A stretch of 64,000 nucleotides of DNA from the NCBI GenBank assembly GCA_038380435.1, contig JAWZYU010000030.1:64677817-64741816 (forward strand), given 5' to 3'. The DNA is from Ryuthela nishihirai. Lineage: Eukaryota > Arthropoda > Arachnida > Araneae > Heptathelidae. The position numbers and the translations under genes were made by a program. Of the stretch, positions 46,054 to 57,604 are shown one piece after another. Every line of letters starts with the position of its first letter. Within the stretch, counting starts at the first letter, position 1. The notes under the pieces were generated by a model. It worked only from the letters and a program-made list of their open reading frames with translations. It did no database searches and was not told the DNA's origin.

Positions 46054-46257
46054 AATAAAAATAAATACCCCCTCAAGCAGCTGCTTGCCACAGAGGTCTG
46101 ACAGGAGCCTGTCACTTTATATGCCAAAGTAGAAGATCTGTGAGGCTGGCAGGACCTCAGCAGAAAACAACACCAACATCCATGCCTTACCCGGGGCTCG
46201 AACCCAGGTCCCTTATATCAGTAGCCAAGCGCGCTAACCACTCGGCCATGGGATGGC
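46054..46257 (-). repeat. SINE-B with 11-bp target duplication
   Basis: Full length with intact A and B box regions. The direct repeat atgagcatata is at 46043-46053 and 46258-46268. Confidence 0.93.
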
Positions 46258-46751
46258 ATGAGCATATAGAATACTTTAAAAAAAAAAAGCTAAAAACAGC
46301 AACAATAAACATATGCAGATAAGAAAACAAGGACAGGACTAATGTAAAGAAAGAAGCAACAAATCTAAAAATTAAAAACAAAAGTAGAAGTCTACAGCTA
46401 ATTACAATAACCAGTGTAGCATAAAAAATGAAAAACAGGTGGTAAAAAGGAGTGTTTACACGAAAGATACCTAAATGTAAGGGGTCGGTTATAATATGAA
46501 AGCTAAATATGATGCTCAGGTTAAAACAATGACATCCAATTAATATGTTATCATAAAACTCAAGAAAAAGATTGTTGTCCACCCAAAGAAAAAAATGCAT
46601 CAAAAATCCATGACCTATGTGGAGTCCAGCAAGTACAACTTCCTCCTTATGATTCTTATGAAAAGATTATTGTTACGGTTTGACAATAGTCCAATGAAGG
46701 TATCCAAACCGTCGTAGATGGTCCCCTCATTGTACACAAGATTGGTGTTAT
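46258..46751. other. AT-rich stretch, no gene seen
   Basis: Presumed intron sequence. Nothing recognised. Confidence 0.35.
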
Positions 46752-46988
46752 TTTACCAATGAGTGGCACTTTTGTGCACACACTGCGCTAAATACCCAGG
46801 TCAAAAGGACCCCAAATGCTAAGGTTGGTGAAGGGAACCCACTGGATAGCTATTAGGAGACGGAAGTATTCGGTTAAGGACATCCAGTGTGTTTTTTAAT
46901 GTGCACAGGATATGTCTCTCCTGCATAAGGAGCCATGGTTTCCCCTTTCCGACTGAAGGCAGGTTGGAGGTTTGGCAGAGATTTAATA

Positions 46989-48251
46989 AGCTCACTGGAC
47001 AAAAAATTAGTCACCCCTGGTTGAATGTCACCTAATATCGCGTAATGCCTCCATGCGACCGAAGAAGAGCCGAAATCCTGTCTGGCATGGATGCCACCAG
47101 TGTGCGGATGTAGTGCACATCAATATTCATCCACTCTTCCAGCAGCAAATGCTGCAGTTCGGATAGATTGGCCAGATGGCTGGGACTGCGCTTCACTCAC
47201 TGCTCCAAATAGTCCCACAAATTTTCTATGGGATTCAAATCCGAGGATTTGGCAGGCCAGTCAAGATGTTCGAAGGCTTCAGAATGCTCATTGTGTCAAT
47301 CTGACACACTTCGAACCCTGTGCACACGACAGTTGTCGTCTTAAAAGACTGGGTATCCTTCTGGTGTTCACTGTGGAGATGCTGCACAACAGGCAACATT
47401 TGGTCATCCAGTAGCTCCATATAGCCCTTCTGGTTCAAGTGTGATGTCATGCAACCAAAGCACCCATTTCCTCATATGTGAAACACCCCAGAACATCACA
47501 GAGTCTCCTCCAGCTTGAACATAACCTTGCACATAGTCCGTAAGGAAGGCTTCATGCAGCTTACGATGTACCAGCCACCTTGCATCATTCAAGTACAATC
47601 CAAAACATGACTCATCTGACCAGATTACATGCTTCCAAGAGTCGACAGCCCAGTCTTTGTGGTACCGCGTTCACTGTAGAAGTGCAGCCTTGTGCAGAGC
47701 TGTTAACATGGGTCTCTTCCGTGATACTCTGCTCCAGATAACCATAGCATGCAGTTCCCTATGGAGTGTTCATTTGGAAACAGCTTGTTGTAGGCCTGCA
47801 TTGACTGACTGGAGCAATTCCTGCCTCATTGCAAAGTGGTTTGCCCTAACAGTGCGTGACACACTGCGGCAGTCCCTATTGGTGAGCACAGTCCTTCTGC
47901 CACAGTTCTGGTGACGATTAGCGGTGGACTGCAATGTACGCCACTGCTGGAAGACCCTTTGGACAGTAAGTTTCGACACACCTGCAAAGTCAGCAACTTC
48001 TTGTACACTATGCCCTTTGGCTTGGTCAAACGCAATAACACCTTTTTGCCACTCATTCACATTTTTGGCGTGACCCATGTTTCACGGAGCAACTAACACA
48101 CGTGATATACAACCACTTCTTGCCACTGTATGAACCCTGTAGTGCATGGCACAGCTATTTGTACGATACATTTATTACTGGTGTGCCCTCTGTTGCTGTA
48201 GAATGGACGCTTTTATGGCGGGAGATGACTAATTTTTTTGTCCAGTGAGCT
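46989..48251 (-). mobile_element. Tc1-type transposon inserted in SINE-A
   Basis: 1263 bp with inverted ends starting agctcactggacaaaaaa and bounded by ta at 46987-46988 and 48252-48253. The minus strand encodes a Tc1 transposase in several frames. The length is typical of autonomous Tc1 elements, so the copy is nearly complete and only point-mutated. Confidence 0.93.
47040..48078 (-). pseudogene. Tc1 transposase, frameshifted
   Basis: Starts with MGHAKNVNEWQKG at 48078. The helix-turn-helix VADFAGVSKLTVQRVF lies at residues about 28-43. The first catalytic Asp is in IWSDESCFG (about 47620), followed by the GDSVMFWG segment (about 47500). The second Asp region reads DDNCRVHRV (about 47330) and the third catalytic residue is in SSDLNPIENLW (about 47250). 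All three acidic residues of the DDE site are still encoded. At least three frame changes separate them, so no active enzyme is made. The transposase would cut and paste DNA at TA sites. Confidence 0.88.
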
Positions 48252-48340
48252 TATCAATGCTAGCATAGTTGGGACTCAAACTTGAAAGCTGCAGATTATG
48301 AGCCTGGCAAAATATTGACTCAGCCAACTCGTACCCTTGA

Positions 48341-49537
48341 AGCACAGGAACATCCTCTGTGGGGAACATTATCCTGAAGTATCTATTAAACAGAAGAATG
48401 TCATATACCATAAGAAAGGGTATTTAATTCTGAACAGAATATTTTACTGGAAACTGGTTTTGTGGCTTTTTTTTTAGAAAAATGCAGTGAGAAATGTCTT
48501 TATTTTACTTAAAGCTCATTCTGAAATAATTAACACACAGAATTATGTGACACTACATATCGAAAGAGCATTTAATTCTGAATAAAAGTTTTTATAAGAT
48601 TTACCTGAAGCAGGGCAGTCATGTTTTTGATTAGTTGTTTTTTGCATGATGTTCTAAGCAATATCAGTGAATGCAAAATAACCATTTCTGATTCACAGGA
48701 TCTAAAATTTTTTTTTTTTTTTGCAATTTCCATCACACATTTTGTTCCTAGCTTTTAAAGTTTGGGTACCTTGCTGAAATTACATCCTCCCCATTGAAGA
48801 TTTCCAAGACAAGGAAATCTTCTTCATTTCTGAGATCTCATTCAACTTCAGATGATTAAAGAAAAGAATGTTGATTGGGAAGAACCAAGAAATTCCTATT
48901 ACCTTATCCTCAAAAATAACTTTAAACTCTTATTCAGGAGATTTTAAACTTTCTTGTTGAAAATATCTGATATTTGATAAACAGGTTTGCCATTATTATG
49001 AAACTGATTTCTAAAAAGGGACACAAAAGTTTGAGAAAAATATAAAGTACTAACATTAAAATTGCATTTGTATCCAATATGAATATTGATGTTACAGCAA
49101 GCTGCTTATATACTATGTGACAGCAACACCTATTTCTAATGAAACAGGTGGCCATTTCTGCTTCATGCAGCTCCACTGAACATGGTGATGTTTCCAGAAC
49201 CAAATTAGTTTTGCAGTGAGTACAATTAAAAAGAATACAGTTTTGTGAATTAACAATACACATCTAACAAATAAAATTTATTACAGAATGGAAAAAAAAT
49301 GGTTAAAGACAAACTGTGATGTAAAAAACCAAACTATTTATTTGCTGAATGACATACATTTTCTTGAAACACATTATTTTTTTTCCAATTTCAATACACA
49401 GACTGGCAATGTTTATAAAAAAATGGAAATTTTCAGTATGTAACATTTGATTATATAGGAAATGACCAATATCATCAGCTCACTGTGCAACTTTTTATAT
49501 ATAGAGAAATTACAATCATTCAAATCAACCAAATTAC
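48341..49537. other. Presumed intron, no gene seen
   Basis: AT-rich sequence downstream of the PH exon. No repeat family or exon recognised. Confidence 0.4.
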
Positions 49538-49721
49538 CTATAAGAAAATCCATCTGTGTATTTATAATAAACCTTATCTTGTCTCTCCATTCTTGAGTAA
49601 TTTCAAGACTTGGTCCTTGGACAATGAACATTAAATCGCCTTGCAATGGATCTTTAGAACGTAAAACAAACTTCCCCATGTCTTTCTCCTCTATATATTC
49701 TTCTAGCATCACTTTGTTCAT
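49538..49721 (-). CDS. trio: Trio/Kalirin-like gene, exon encoding the end of the PH domain
   Basis: The exon is bounded by an acceptor (atttttcacag) and a donor (atag/gtaatt). It encodes 61 residues plus one base: MNKVMLEEYIEEKDMGKFVLRSKD, cut here after GKFVL-RSKD, to INTQMDFLI. The segment corresponds to PH strands 5-7 and the C-terminal helix. GKFVLRS matches the CKFALTS position of vertebrate Trio. EWRDKIRFIINTQMDFL matches the closing helix with its invariant Trp. In Trio and Kalirin the second DH-PH module acts on RhoA, and the PH domain steadies the GEF on its target. The preceding exon ends at a codon boundary, and this one leaves phase 1. The Met shown is internal, not a start codon. 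Confidence 0.85.
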
Positions 49722-50253
49722 CTGTGAAAAATGGAACATACATTTAAAAAATGAATGAAAATAATTAAATATTTGATAAAAATTATACCTGGAATATTTA
49801 ACATGAAAAAAATTGTTTTCAACTGTTTCTTAGCTATAACCATGACAAATATTTGCTACTATTACTCTTAAACAGTTTGCTGACTGTTAATTTTGCAGCA
49901 GCCTTTTAAAACTAAAATACATACCAATCCATTTAAACTAGTTAATTCAAAGCTCTAACTACCCTCCAACATATGGTGGGGCACTTCCATATTATGTAAA
50001 TAGAAAATCGCACTCAGAGCTACTTAACTTTAAAGTATGCTTTTTTTTTTATAGAATAATGTCACTGAAAATAAAATGAAATAACTCCCTCAAATAACTT
50101 TTTTCTTTTCAAAATTGACAATAACTGAAATAATCATTACAGAGACTTCTAAAATAACATTTATTCAGTAAACAATTTATTACAACAGTTAATTTTAAGA
50201 TTTAGTTTAATCTATTATTAAGCTGATTAAGTAACAAAATTCATGCCTTAGAG
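49722..50253. other. Intron of the Trio-like gene
   Basis: Plain AT-rich intron sequence. Nothing else seen. Confidence 0.5.
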
Positions 50254-50750
50254 CAGCATTTCCAAACCATTTACATCTGATAAATCCTTTTTATGGTAAT
50301 TTATAAGCTTGTAAAACCCATTAGAAAAATATTTTGGAGTGAGTGTATAATTTACACACTCTGTTATTTAGGAAATGGTTTCAAGCGATTTTCAGTTTCT
50401 AATTAGTATATGATATAATAGTCTTAAGTTTACTTTAGAACAGTAAAATTATAGGGTGAATTCCCACCTAAGTTGTGCACTATGCATTGGCAATTAATAA
50501 TACTAATAATAATTACATACAGTTTGTAAATATTTTTTTGCTGTCTTTTCCTATGGATTCCATTACTGATATTTGTCCATGAACCCCCTTGAACATTTTG
50601 GGAATTTTTAATTTTATAATAAAAGACATAAGAAAATAAATGAAGTTTTATTATTCATATACATTAACTATATTATATATTTTATGTGCGGCCCAAAACA
50701 ATTCATCTTCACTCAATGGCCCAGGGAAGTCAAAAGGTTGGACACACCTG
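50254..50750. mobile_element. hAT-type MITE in the intron
   Basis: The left end cagcatttccaaacc and right end (minus strand) caggtgtgtccaacctttt have the CAG...CCAAAC form of hAT termini. They are flanked by an 8-bp duplication with two mismatches: ccttagag at 50246-50253 and ctctagag at 50751-50758. The 497-bp body includes gcggccc near its right end and no transposase frame. Confidence 0.75.
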
Positions 50751-53700
50751 CTCTAGAGGCTTTTCGTTTTTTTTTTTGTGGGAACCTTCCTAAAGTAGTG
50801 TTATTGTCCCAAATAAAAAATCATCTTCATTTTTGATCCATGCAGGAGTCTTAGATATACAAAGACATACACAAAAAAAAAAGTCCCAGTGTCAATGCTA
50901 CTAGAAGGGTGTTTGAAAATTCATCTTGGTAGTAGAAATAAAATGAACATCTCCCATCCTGTTCCTTCCTCAAATGATAACATACTTCCTCATCTGCATG
51001 TCTTACTGCCTGTCCATCCAACACTTCATTGTTCTGATCTGTTACAGCCTTCACACTTCTACAGTAATTGCATCCTCCTCTGGGGCATTTGTCCCATCAT
51101 AATGTTTGTTTTATTTCTGCCAACAAGACAAAGAAATTTGAAATACCCCTCCAGTGGCTCTGAGCGTTTTTTTTTTATTTTGCTTGTGTGTACGTGTGTA
51201 CAGATTACGAGCCTGGCATGCTACCGACAGACCCACCCCTGCCCCAATAACATTATAGCAATTTTTTCCATTTTTCTATTGAATTAGAGCTGTGGTATTC
51301 AAACTGTGTTCCCTGAAACCCCAAGGTTCCTTGGGATAAAATGAATTCACTAATAAAAATTGATTGTTTTGGTTGTGTCAAATAATTTAGAAAATATCAT
51401 TTTTGAATTTACGCACTTTTCATAATAAGTAGGTATTTCTCACCATAATTGATCTGGAAGTCCGATTTAATCTCTCTCCCACATCTCTCTACATATTTGC
51501 CTTTTTTTTAAGCAGTTGTTGTTGGTCAGCTCAACATCACAGATTTTAACTCAACTGAAACATGATTATTGATCAAAATTACATGATATGTGGATTCAGA
51601 TTATGGCGTACCTTGCAGACATATTTCCAGTTTTAAATTAAGTAAATATATCCCTCCAAGGAACTAAAACTCATATATTTAAAGTTAATGATAAAATAAA
51701 TGCATTAATTGTAAAATTCGATTTATGGATTTCATACTTAGGAAAAATGATAAAACTATTTTGGAAAATTAAGTGACTTCTTGATACAAAATAATCTGAA
51801 TCTTCATAAAATTGTTCAAGAATACATAATAGAGCATTTGTGGAATCTACAAAAAACTATTAGAGAATATTTTTCAGTGTAAACAGAATAATACAACTGG
51901 ATTAAAAACCCATTTAATCATTGTCAAAGTGAAAATTTATCAATGAAAGGGAGGGAACAATTAATTGATTTATCTACAGATTCGACCTTAAAAATTAAGT
52001 ACCAACAGGAAGAACTCCTTGATTTTGGTGCAAATTTACAGTGAATATCCTGAAGTGTCTGATCATGCAACAAAGATTCTTACGCCTTTGTTCACAACTT
52101 ATTTATGCAAAAATGCTTTTCCACGTATACAGCGATGAAAACAAAATGCAGGAGTAAAATGGTCTAGGATGCACCCATCCTAGACAGTTAGTTCTTTTCA
52201 GAAAAAAATTAGCCAATGTTTTCATTTTGTCTTCTGACTATCTATATGCATATTAAACTTTTTGTTGTTTTTAATGTAATTTAAAAATTATTTTTGGGTT
52301 GCATAAGTATTGATTAAAAATTATGATTTACATTTTATAAATCACCTAAAAGCATCAGCAGCACATTTTAGCTGTGAAAAAAAATGTCAACAATCAATTT
52401 ATAATAGAGTGTGTGTGGCAAGAGGTTTATATTAGCATATAATGATTTTCCCCCTTACTATATTTTGCAAAAATGCAACATTTTTGTTTTAAGAGATAAA
52501 AGAAAATTTCTTTTTGTATTATATAGGCACTAATAAAATGTCACTATTTGCACTTTCCCAATCATCAATTAGTTTGAATATCACTGTTAAAGGCCATTAC
52601 AGACAAAAGATATTCTCCTTTGAAATGAGCACCCCATAGTATTTGTCAGAGGTGGTATTTATTCTTCTAAGGTTGTAACCAATTCACATATTAAAAACTT
52701 GCATTATAGAAAACCTGATGATATCTGTTACTGTCAGTTATTAGTTATGTACCATTACTGTCAAGAGAGTCAGAGTTTCAGAGAAACATCACCTCTTTGA
52801 TGTCACATCAAAAGCATTTCCATTCTTCATCCCAATTATGGTGTTAATTTTTTTTTTCTGTGGCCGTCAGTGGTGAAGTGGTCAACAAGGTATTTGTGCC
52901 TTGTCAAAATTTCTGATGAGCCTTTGGTGTGATCTAAAAATGTGTGAGAATCAAATTCTGGCTAAGAGAGGTGAATGAAGTCTGTTTCTCAAGTCAGACT
53001 ATTCTAACCTTAACAACTGTAGCAGTGATGTCCTGAAACACAGTTGCATGATCGTATCATGAACAGACTAATACCATGACATATTCCAGATAATCACGCC
53101 TTCATCATGTAAAGAGAGAGAGGATACGAAATAGAATTTAGCTAATACTTCACTGGGTTTTCTTTACATTTTGGTTCATGTATCACGTTGAATCTGAGTG
53201 AACTTGGATCCATTGAATCCCATGACTTAATATATTGTCCTTCTATTCTTGCACCGTTATATAATAATACATATGGAACTTTTATTTTTCTTAAAGCATA
53301 GTTTCTGCATGCCTCCTACTCTGAATTCCTTTTTAATTGCAGTTTGCACTGTATCATTACTGTGAAAATGTCTATAACTACTCTATGTGTATTTTCACTT
53401 CAATGAACATTTTTAGGGCTAAACTTCCTTTGAACAAGGTAGGAAAATCTGCTATTTCTCTGATGCTGAGTGATTCTTTTGATTGGAACTTCATTTACTG
53501 GAGACTATTTTTCTTTTTACCTACCATCAGTAATAAATCCAGGATATTATCTGAACTAAGCATAGCCAATCTTGGTGGTTTTCTGCAGTGAAGTTCACAT
53601 AACAAAAATAATTATTCTTTGACTTTTCTATGGTTCAGCAATATATAGCAAATTCTTTTTCTGCAATGTTTATATTGTCAGTAGAAAGGATGAAACATAA

Positions 53701-54243
53701 CATATTTCACACTGTTTCAGATATAGTAGATGTTTCAGCTTTATGATGTGCTATTCTCTGAACATTCTGTTAAAAACATTTTTCAATATTTAGTTCATCC
53801 ATTGTACTTCCCCCCCCCCACACACTAAAACATGTGAACATAAGCATTTAGAAGTGGTCCCTATTAACAAAATGTTTTTCCCAATTGATTAAATATTGAA
53901 CACATAAGAAGTTATCAGTGCTGTGGCATCAAAATTTTATTTTGAATGGACAAGAATTATCAAAAACCATTTTCAATGAACAAATATTACCTATTTCTAA
54001 TATTGTAAAATACTTCAATTATCAAATTATACCATATTCTTTTTAAATTTTATTCAAAACATTATAAAATTCAAATATTCAATTATACTAATTTTTCACT
54101 CTATTAATGTGCACTGCACAAGGTAGAATTACCTGTTTTGATGAACTCTCAGAGAATTATTTTTTTTAGTATTGCAAATATCTATTCACATATTAGGTAA
54201 AAAATTTGTTTCCATCACAAAAACAATATTTTTTTTCGCTCAC
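50751..54243. other. Intron of the Trio-like gene
   Basis: 51199-51246 is a small SINE-A remnant (cagattacgagcctggca to cccctgcccc). About 51290 resembles a hAT end (tggtattcaaactgtgttcc) without a convincing partner. 52474-52590 is a dispersed repeat also seen at 63785-63910 (wwattctyttt, then catcaattagtttgaa). No exon is seen between the two PH exons. Confidence 0.5.
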
Positions 54244-54423
54244 CTGAAGGTGATTTTTGTACAAATAGCTAGGACTGGCGTACTGGCTTTTGGGTCCTAT
54301 CATCTCACTGAATATAATTATTTGTTCAAATAAAAAAACTTGTCTGTCTTTCAGTTTACTACCTGGTTCACCAATCCTTAGATGTCCCTGCAGTAGAAGC
54401 TGACCTTGATTTGTTAGCTTACC
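54244..54423 (-). CDS. trio: Trio/Kalirin-like gene, first PH-domain exon
   Basis: 180 bp, 60 residues, phase 0 at both ends. Acceptor tttttttag, donor cttcag/gtgagc. It starts GKLTNQGQLLLQGHL and ends SPSYLYKNHLQ. VFLFEQIIIFSE (about residues 29-40) is the PH core strand pair and matches the IFLFEQIVIFSE of vertebrate Trio and Kalirin PH2. GKLTNQGQLLLQG matches GKIVAQGKLLLQD just after the DH-PH linker. The exon follows the DH exon at 55427-55293 directly: GFQ joins GKL, equivalent to GFDGK in the family. This is the clearest single exon in the window. The residue pattern favours the second GEF module of Trio/Kalirin over the first or over MCF2 and PLEKHG4 relatives. Confidence 0.93.
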
Positions 54424-55292
54424 CTAAAAAAAATACATGTAACAATAATAAATATAATTAACTTTGATTTTTTTTCCACTGATAGGCCATAGCACTTATG
54501 GCAGAGATTGTAAACAATTTCATTACACATACAACAACAAAAAAAAGTTGGAAAGATTTTGACCTTATATGCTTTAAATCTACTGAACAGAAATTGTGAT
54601 TTTTGTGCAGAAAGAAGTTAGAAACAAATAAAAATGAGGAAGAAATCAACAAAGGCAAAAAAATAAATAAGTAAATAAATAAAAAAAAACTACTTACTAA
54701 TAACATATATAATAATTGCTAATAAGATTCACAACTTTAGCACTATATACTTAAACTGATAAAATACAGTGCTTACCAAAATTTATAATTATTTTTAACT
54801 CAATAATTCATTAACTTAAAACACCATTTGACTTTTCTACCTTATAATTAAATAATTCAGTCTCTTAGCAACAAGATGCCCATAGCAAATGACCTAGTGA
54901 AACAAGAGAGGATGCAAAATTAAAACTTTTGGTTAGTAGATTAGGAAACAAAAGGTACATTTTTTAATATTTGAAGGCTTTAATGGATGGACCCAAGATA
55001 TCTTCAGAACATTAAAATATATGCACCTATATGCACAATTCTAAAATATATACTTTGGTTATCTTGATAAATTTGATACATTGTAAATTTTTGAAGGACA
55101 ATAAGTAGAGGAAATTCATCAAAATACTTAGATAAATTACCAATTAGTATAAGATTCATGGCAAGGTTAAGAATTCTTCAAAGTAAAAAATTAGAGAACA
55201 ATGATCTTATTGATAATTGGATATGGTTTATTTTGTTATATTAAATGCTTTCATTAAATTTATTTGTACTACAATATAAAATACATATTAAC
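54424..55292. other. Intron between DH and PH exons
   Basis: 869 bp of AT-rich intron with consensus ends (gttaat at the donor side, tttttttag at the acceptor). No repeat seen. Confidence 0.6.
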
Positions 55293-55427
55293 CTGAAAGC
55301 CCTGAAGACGATTAACATTCATCATGTCATTGGCAGTTTTGGGAACTATGTGCATAATATGGACGGCTTTTCTCAAGTTCTGAGCTTCTTCTTCCAGATT
55401 AGCTTGTTCTGTATACCTTAGTATATC
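55293..55427 (-). CDS. trio: Trio/Kalirin-like gene, last exon of the DH domain
   Basis: 135 bp, 45 residues, phase 0 at both ends. Acceptor tttgggctacag, donor tttcag/gttaat. It encodes DILRYTEQANLEEEA and then AVHIMHIVPKTANDMMNVNRLQGFQ, cut as AVHIMHIVPK and ANDMMNVNRLQGF. This is the C-terminal helix of a Dbl-homology RhoGEF domain. The NDMMNVGRLQGF signature is specific to the second DH domain of Trio/Kalirin, the Rho-activating module. The next exon upstream, which should end with the KYQLLLK-type segment, was not found in the rest of the window and may lie beyond 64000 on this strand. Confidence 0.92.
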
Positions 55428-55582
55428 CTGTAGCCCAAAAAAAAAAGCATAATACATTGCAAAACTCAAATTCTCCACATCGTAATTTATACATTGAATT
55501 TTGCAATTCACCAATATTAAACTAATTAACTGGTTAGATTTAGGATTTTTTTAAAATCCAAATACTCAGTATTTTTAAGTTA

Positions 55583-56213
55583 CAGTACTGTGCGAATTAG
55601 TCGGGACAAGCGAAGCCTGGAGAACCTCTTTGATCTGGCCACATCCAGCAATCCCCCAAACACCCACCCAAGGTCATGTTTTGGGGATGTTTCACAGCTT
55701 CCGGGTCACAGACGCTTCACCCCATTGAAGGAATGATGGACAGCAAAAAGTACATAGGCATTCTGGAAGCGAAAATGGTCCCAACACTGCAGAAGCTGTT
55801 TCCTAACGGTGATGGGGTATTTCAACAGAATCTGGCTCCATGCCACAATTGTAAGCTTGCTAAGAGCTTCTTTACCCAGCAACATTTGAAGGTATTGGAG
55901 TGGCCAGGAAATTCACCCAATCTAAACCCCATTGAAAATTTGTGGGCCATTATTAAAGCGGGCATATCTAAGATGGATTGCACGACGAAAACCAAAATGA
56001 TAGAAAGTGTCATGAAAGTATGGTACCACAACCCTGAAGTGAAGGAGATGTGTGGAAAGTGGCATCAATGCTTGAGAGGGTGAAAGAAGTAATAAAGCTA
56101 AGGGGGGGGGGGGGTCACATTCACTATTAACTACACTATTAAACAAATAAATATTTTAGTTGTGTCTTTGTTTTGGCATTTTCCTATTGTCCCAACTAAT
56201 TTGCACAGTACTG
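55583..56213 (+). mobile_element. Internally deleted Tc1-type element
   Basis: Inverted ends cagtactgtgcgaattag and (minus strand) cagtactgtgcaaattag are bounded by ta at 55581-55582 and 56214-56215. At 631 bp it is half the usual Tc1 length. The 5' half of the transposase gene is deleted and the 3' half remains open. A run of 13 G lies at 56102-56114. Confidence 0.93.
55676..56083 (+). pseudogene. Tc1 transposase, C-terminal half
   Basis: 135 residues starting in the MFWGCFTASG segment, which normally lies mid-protein. Family marks are FQQNLAPCHN, where the second catalytic Asp of FQQDLAPCH is replaced by Asn, and WPGNSPNLNPIENLW, which keeps the third acidic residue. The N-terminal DNA-binding part and the first catalytic Asp are gone with the deletion. 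It cannot be active. The open frame may simply show that the copy is young. Confidence 0.9.
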
Positions 56214-56215
56214 TA

Positions 56216-57034
56216 TAATGCAATAGATATAATTTAAGTATTCTCAGCTTTTATTGCTATTTTCATTCTTGTGCAAAATATGGTTATCATTATTGCAAAT
56301 ACCTAGGCTATTTGAGGCACAATTAGTAACACATACATCATTCAAATAACACTAAATATAAGTTCAAAATTTTCCTAACTTAAAAAACAACTTGCCCTGA
56401 AAAGAGAAAAAAAAACCTTATGATAATCTTGCACAGCCAAGCAGTTCTACTAAAAATTCTACCAAAGAAGTAATGAATTATTAACCCAATTACAAAGACC
56501 TTCTTCCTCAGAAAATAATTAAAATAACTTAAACTTCTCTGTAGTGAGTTTTTTAATATGCCTTTAGTTTGAAGGATAAACTTCAAAATTTTACTGTTCA
56601 ATGATAGAGAACCAAGTTATTTTAATGATTTACTATTAAAGATTGCCCTGCCAAACTTTCCAAAGCTTGCAAGTTTTGATATTAGAAGAAACCCTGTTTT
56701 GAAATAAAGAATAAATTTACCTGATTTAAAAAAAGTTCTTTAAAGTGCAAAAGAGCTAACTATAACTCATGGGCAAAACAACAAAATAAATGTTTACTAA
56801 TTTCTTCCAGTGAAAAAAAAAAGATATGTTTAAATACATATATAGTCAAATTTCATCATATAATAAACATTGGATTTTTGTAGAAATTTCACCAAATGTT
56901 TCGAAAAAAAATTTTCATTACTAAAAACAAAACACCATTTATTCTTCTCATAAAAATGAATATAATATTAGGGTTTAGAAAATATTGAATTATTTATTTT
57001 GCCTGCCTGCCCACCTGTCTATACATATACAAAG
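56216..57034. other. AT-rich stretch, no gene seen
   Basis: Presumed intron upstream of the DH exon. I looked for the preceding DH exon on the minus strand and did not find it. Confidence 0.4.
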
Positions 57035-57604
57035 AATCCTCAAGAAGCCATGGGCTATGGAGGTCCAACCTGACTGTGCAATTTAATTTCTGCAAAAATG
57101 TCTGTCCTACGCTAAAGCTGCTGCATCTGGCCACTTGAAACTAATTCTAACAAGATCCTGTTTTACACTGACTGCCCTATATATGCTAGATCTCTTCCTC
57201 TTTCTTGGGCCATTAGGCACACTAGATTATTATTAGCTAATCTATAGTTATGCATATGGGGAACATGGCCAAACCATCTTAATCTCTCTCTGAACAATAT
57301 GCTGCTCAATGCAGGTTGCTGATTCATTTGCTTAATCTCACCATTACTTACAATGTCAAATCATTTAATATCCAAGATACTGTGTAAATATCTAGAATGA
57401 AAGGCATCAAGTTTCCTGTTATCTTGATTATAAAAGGTTCAAGTTTCGTTACCATAACTAACCCTAGAAAGACCAAACTATAATACAACCTAATTTTAGA
57501 CTTAAAGTGTGTACAATTATTTTCCCACTCTCTGAAGATCCTTAAAATTCCCAGGAACCCCTAATTCTTCTGTTTATCTCATGCCACATATCACTAGTAT
57601 TTGT

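Larger units (their letters stand above)
46752..48340 (-). repeat. SINE-A split by a Tc1 element
   Basis: The SINE occupies 46752-46988 and 48252-48340. Its two parts join exactly at gagattta and tcaatgctagca, matching gagataaatctcaacgctgac in other copies. The copy is diverged. Confidence 0.85.

Noticed and set aside
46187..46603. 138-residue hydrophobic minus-strand frame
   Set aside because: It overlaps a SINE-B copy and AT-rich sequence. The hydrophobicity comes from T-rich codons.
51290..52590. Second hAT element from tggtattcaaactg to agtttgaatatcactg
   Set aside because: The ends are partly alike, but the flanks show no 8-bp duplication. The right end belongs to a repeat also found at 63.8 kb.
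56380..56601. Preceding DH exon of the Trio-like gene
   Set aside because: The frame lacks any DH motif such as the QRITKYQLLL-type segment, and is AT-driven.
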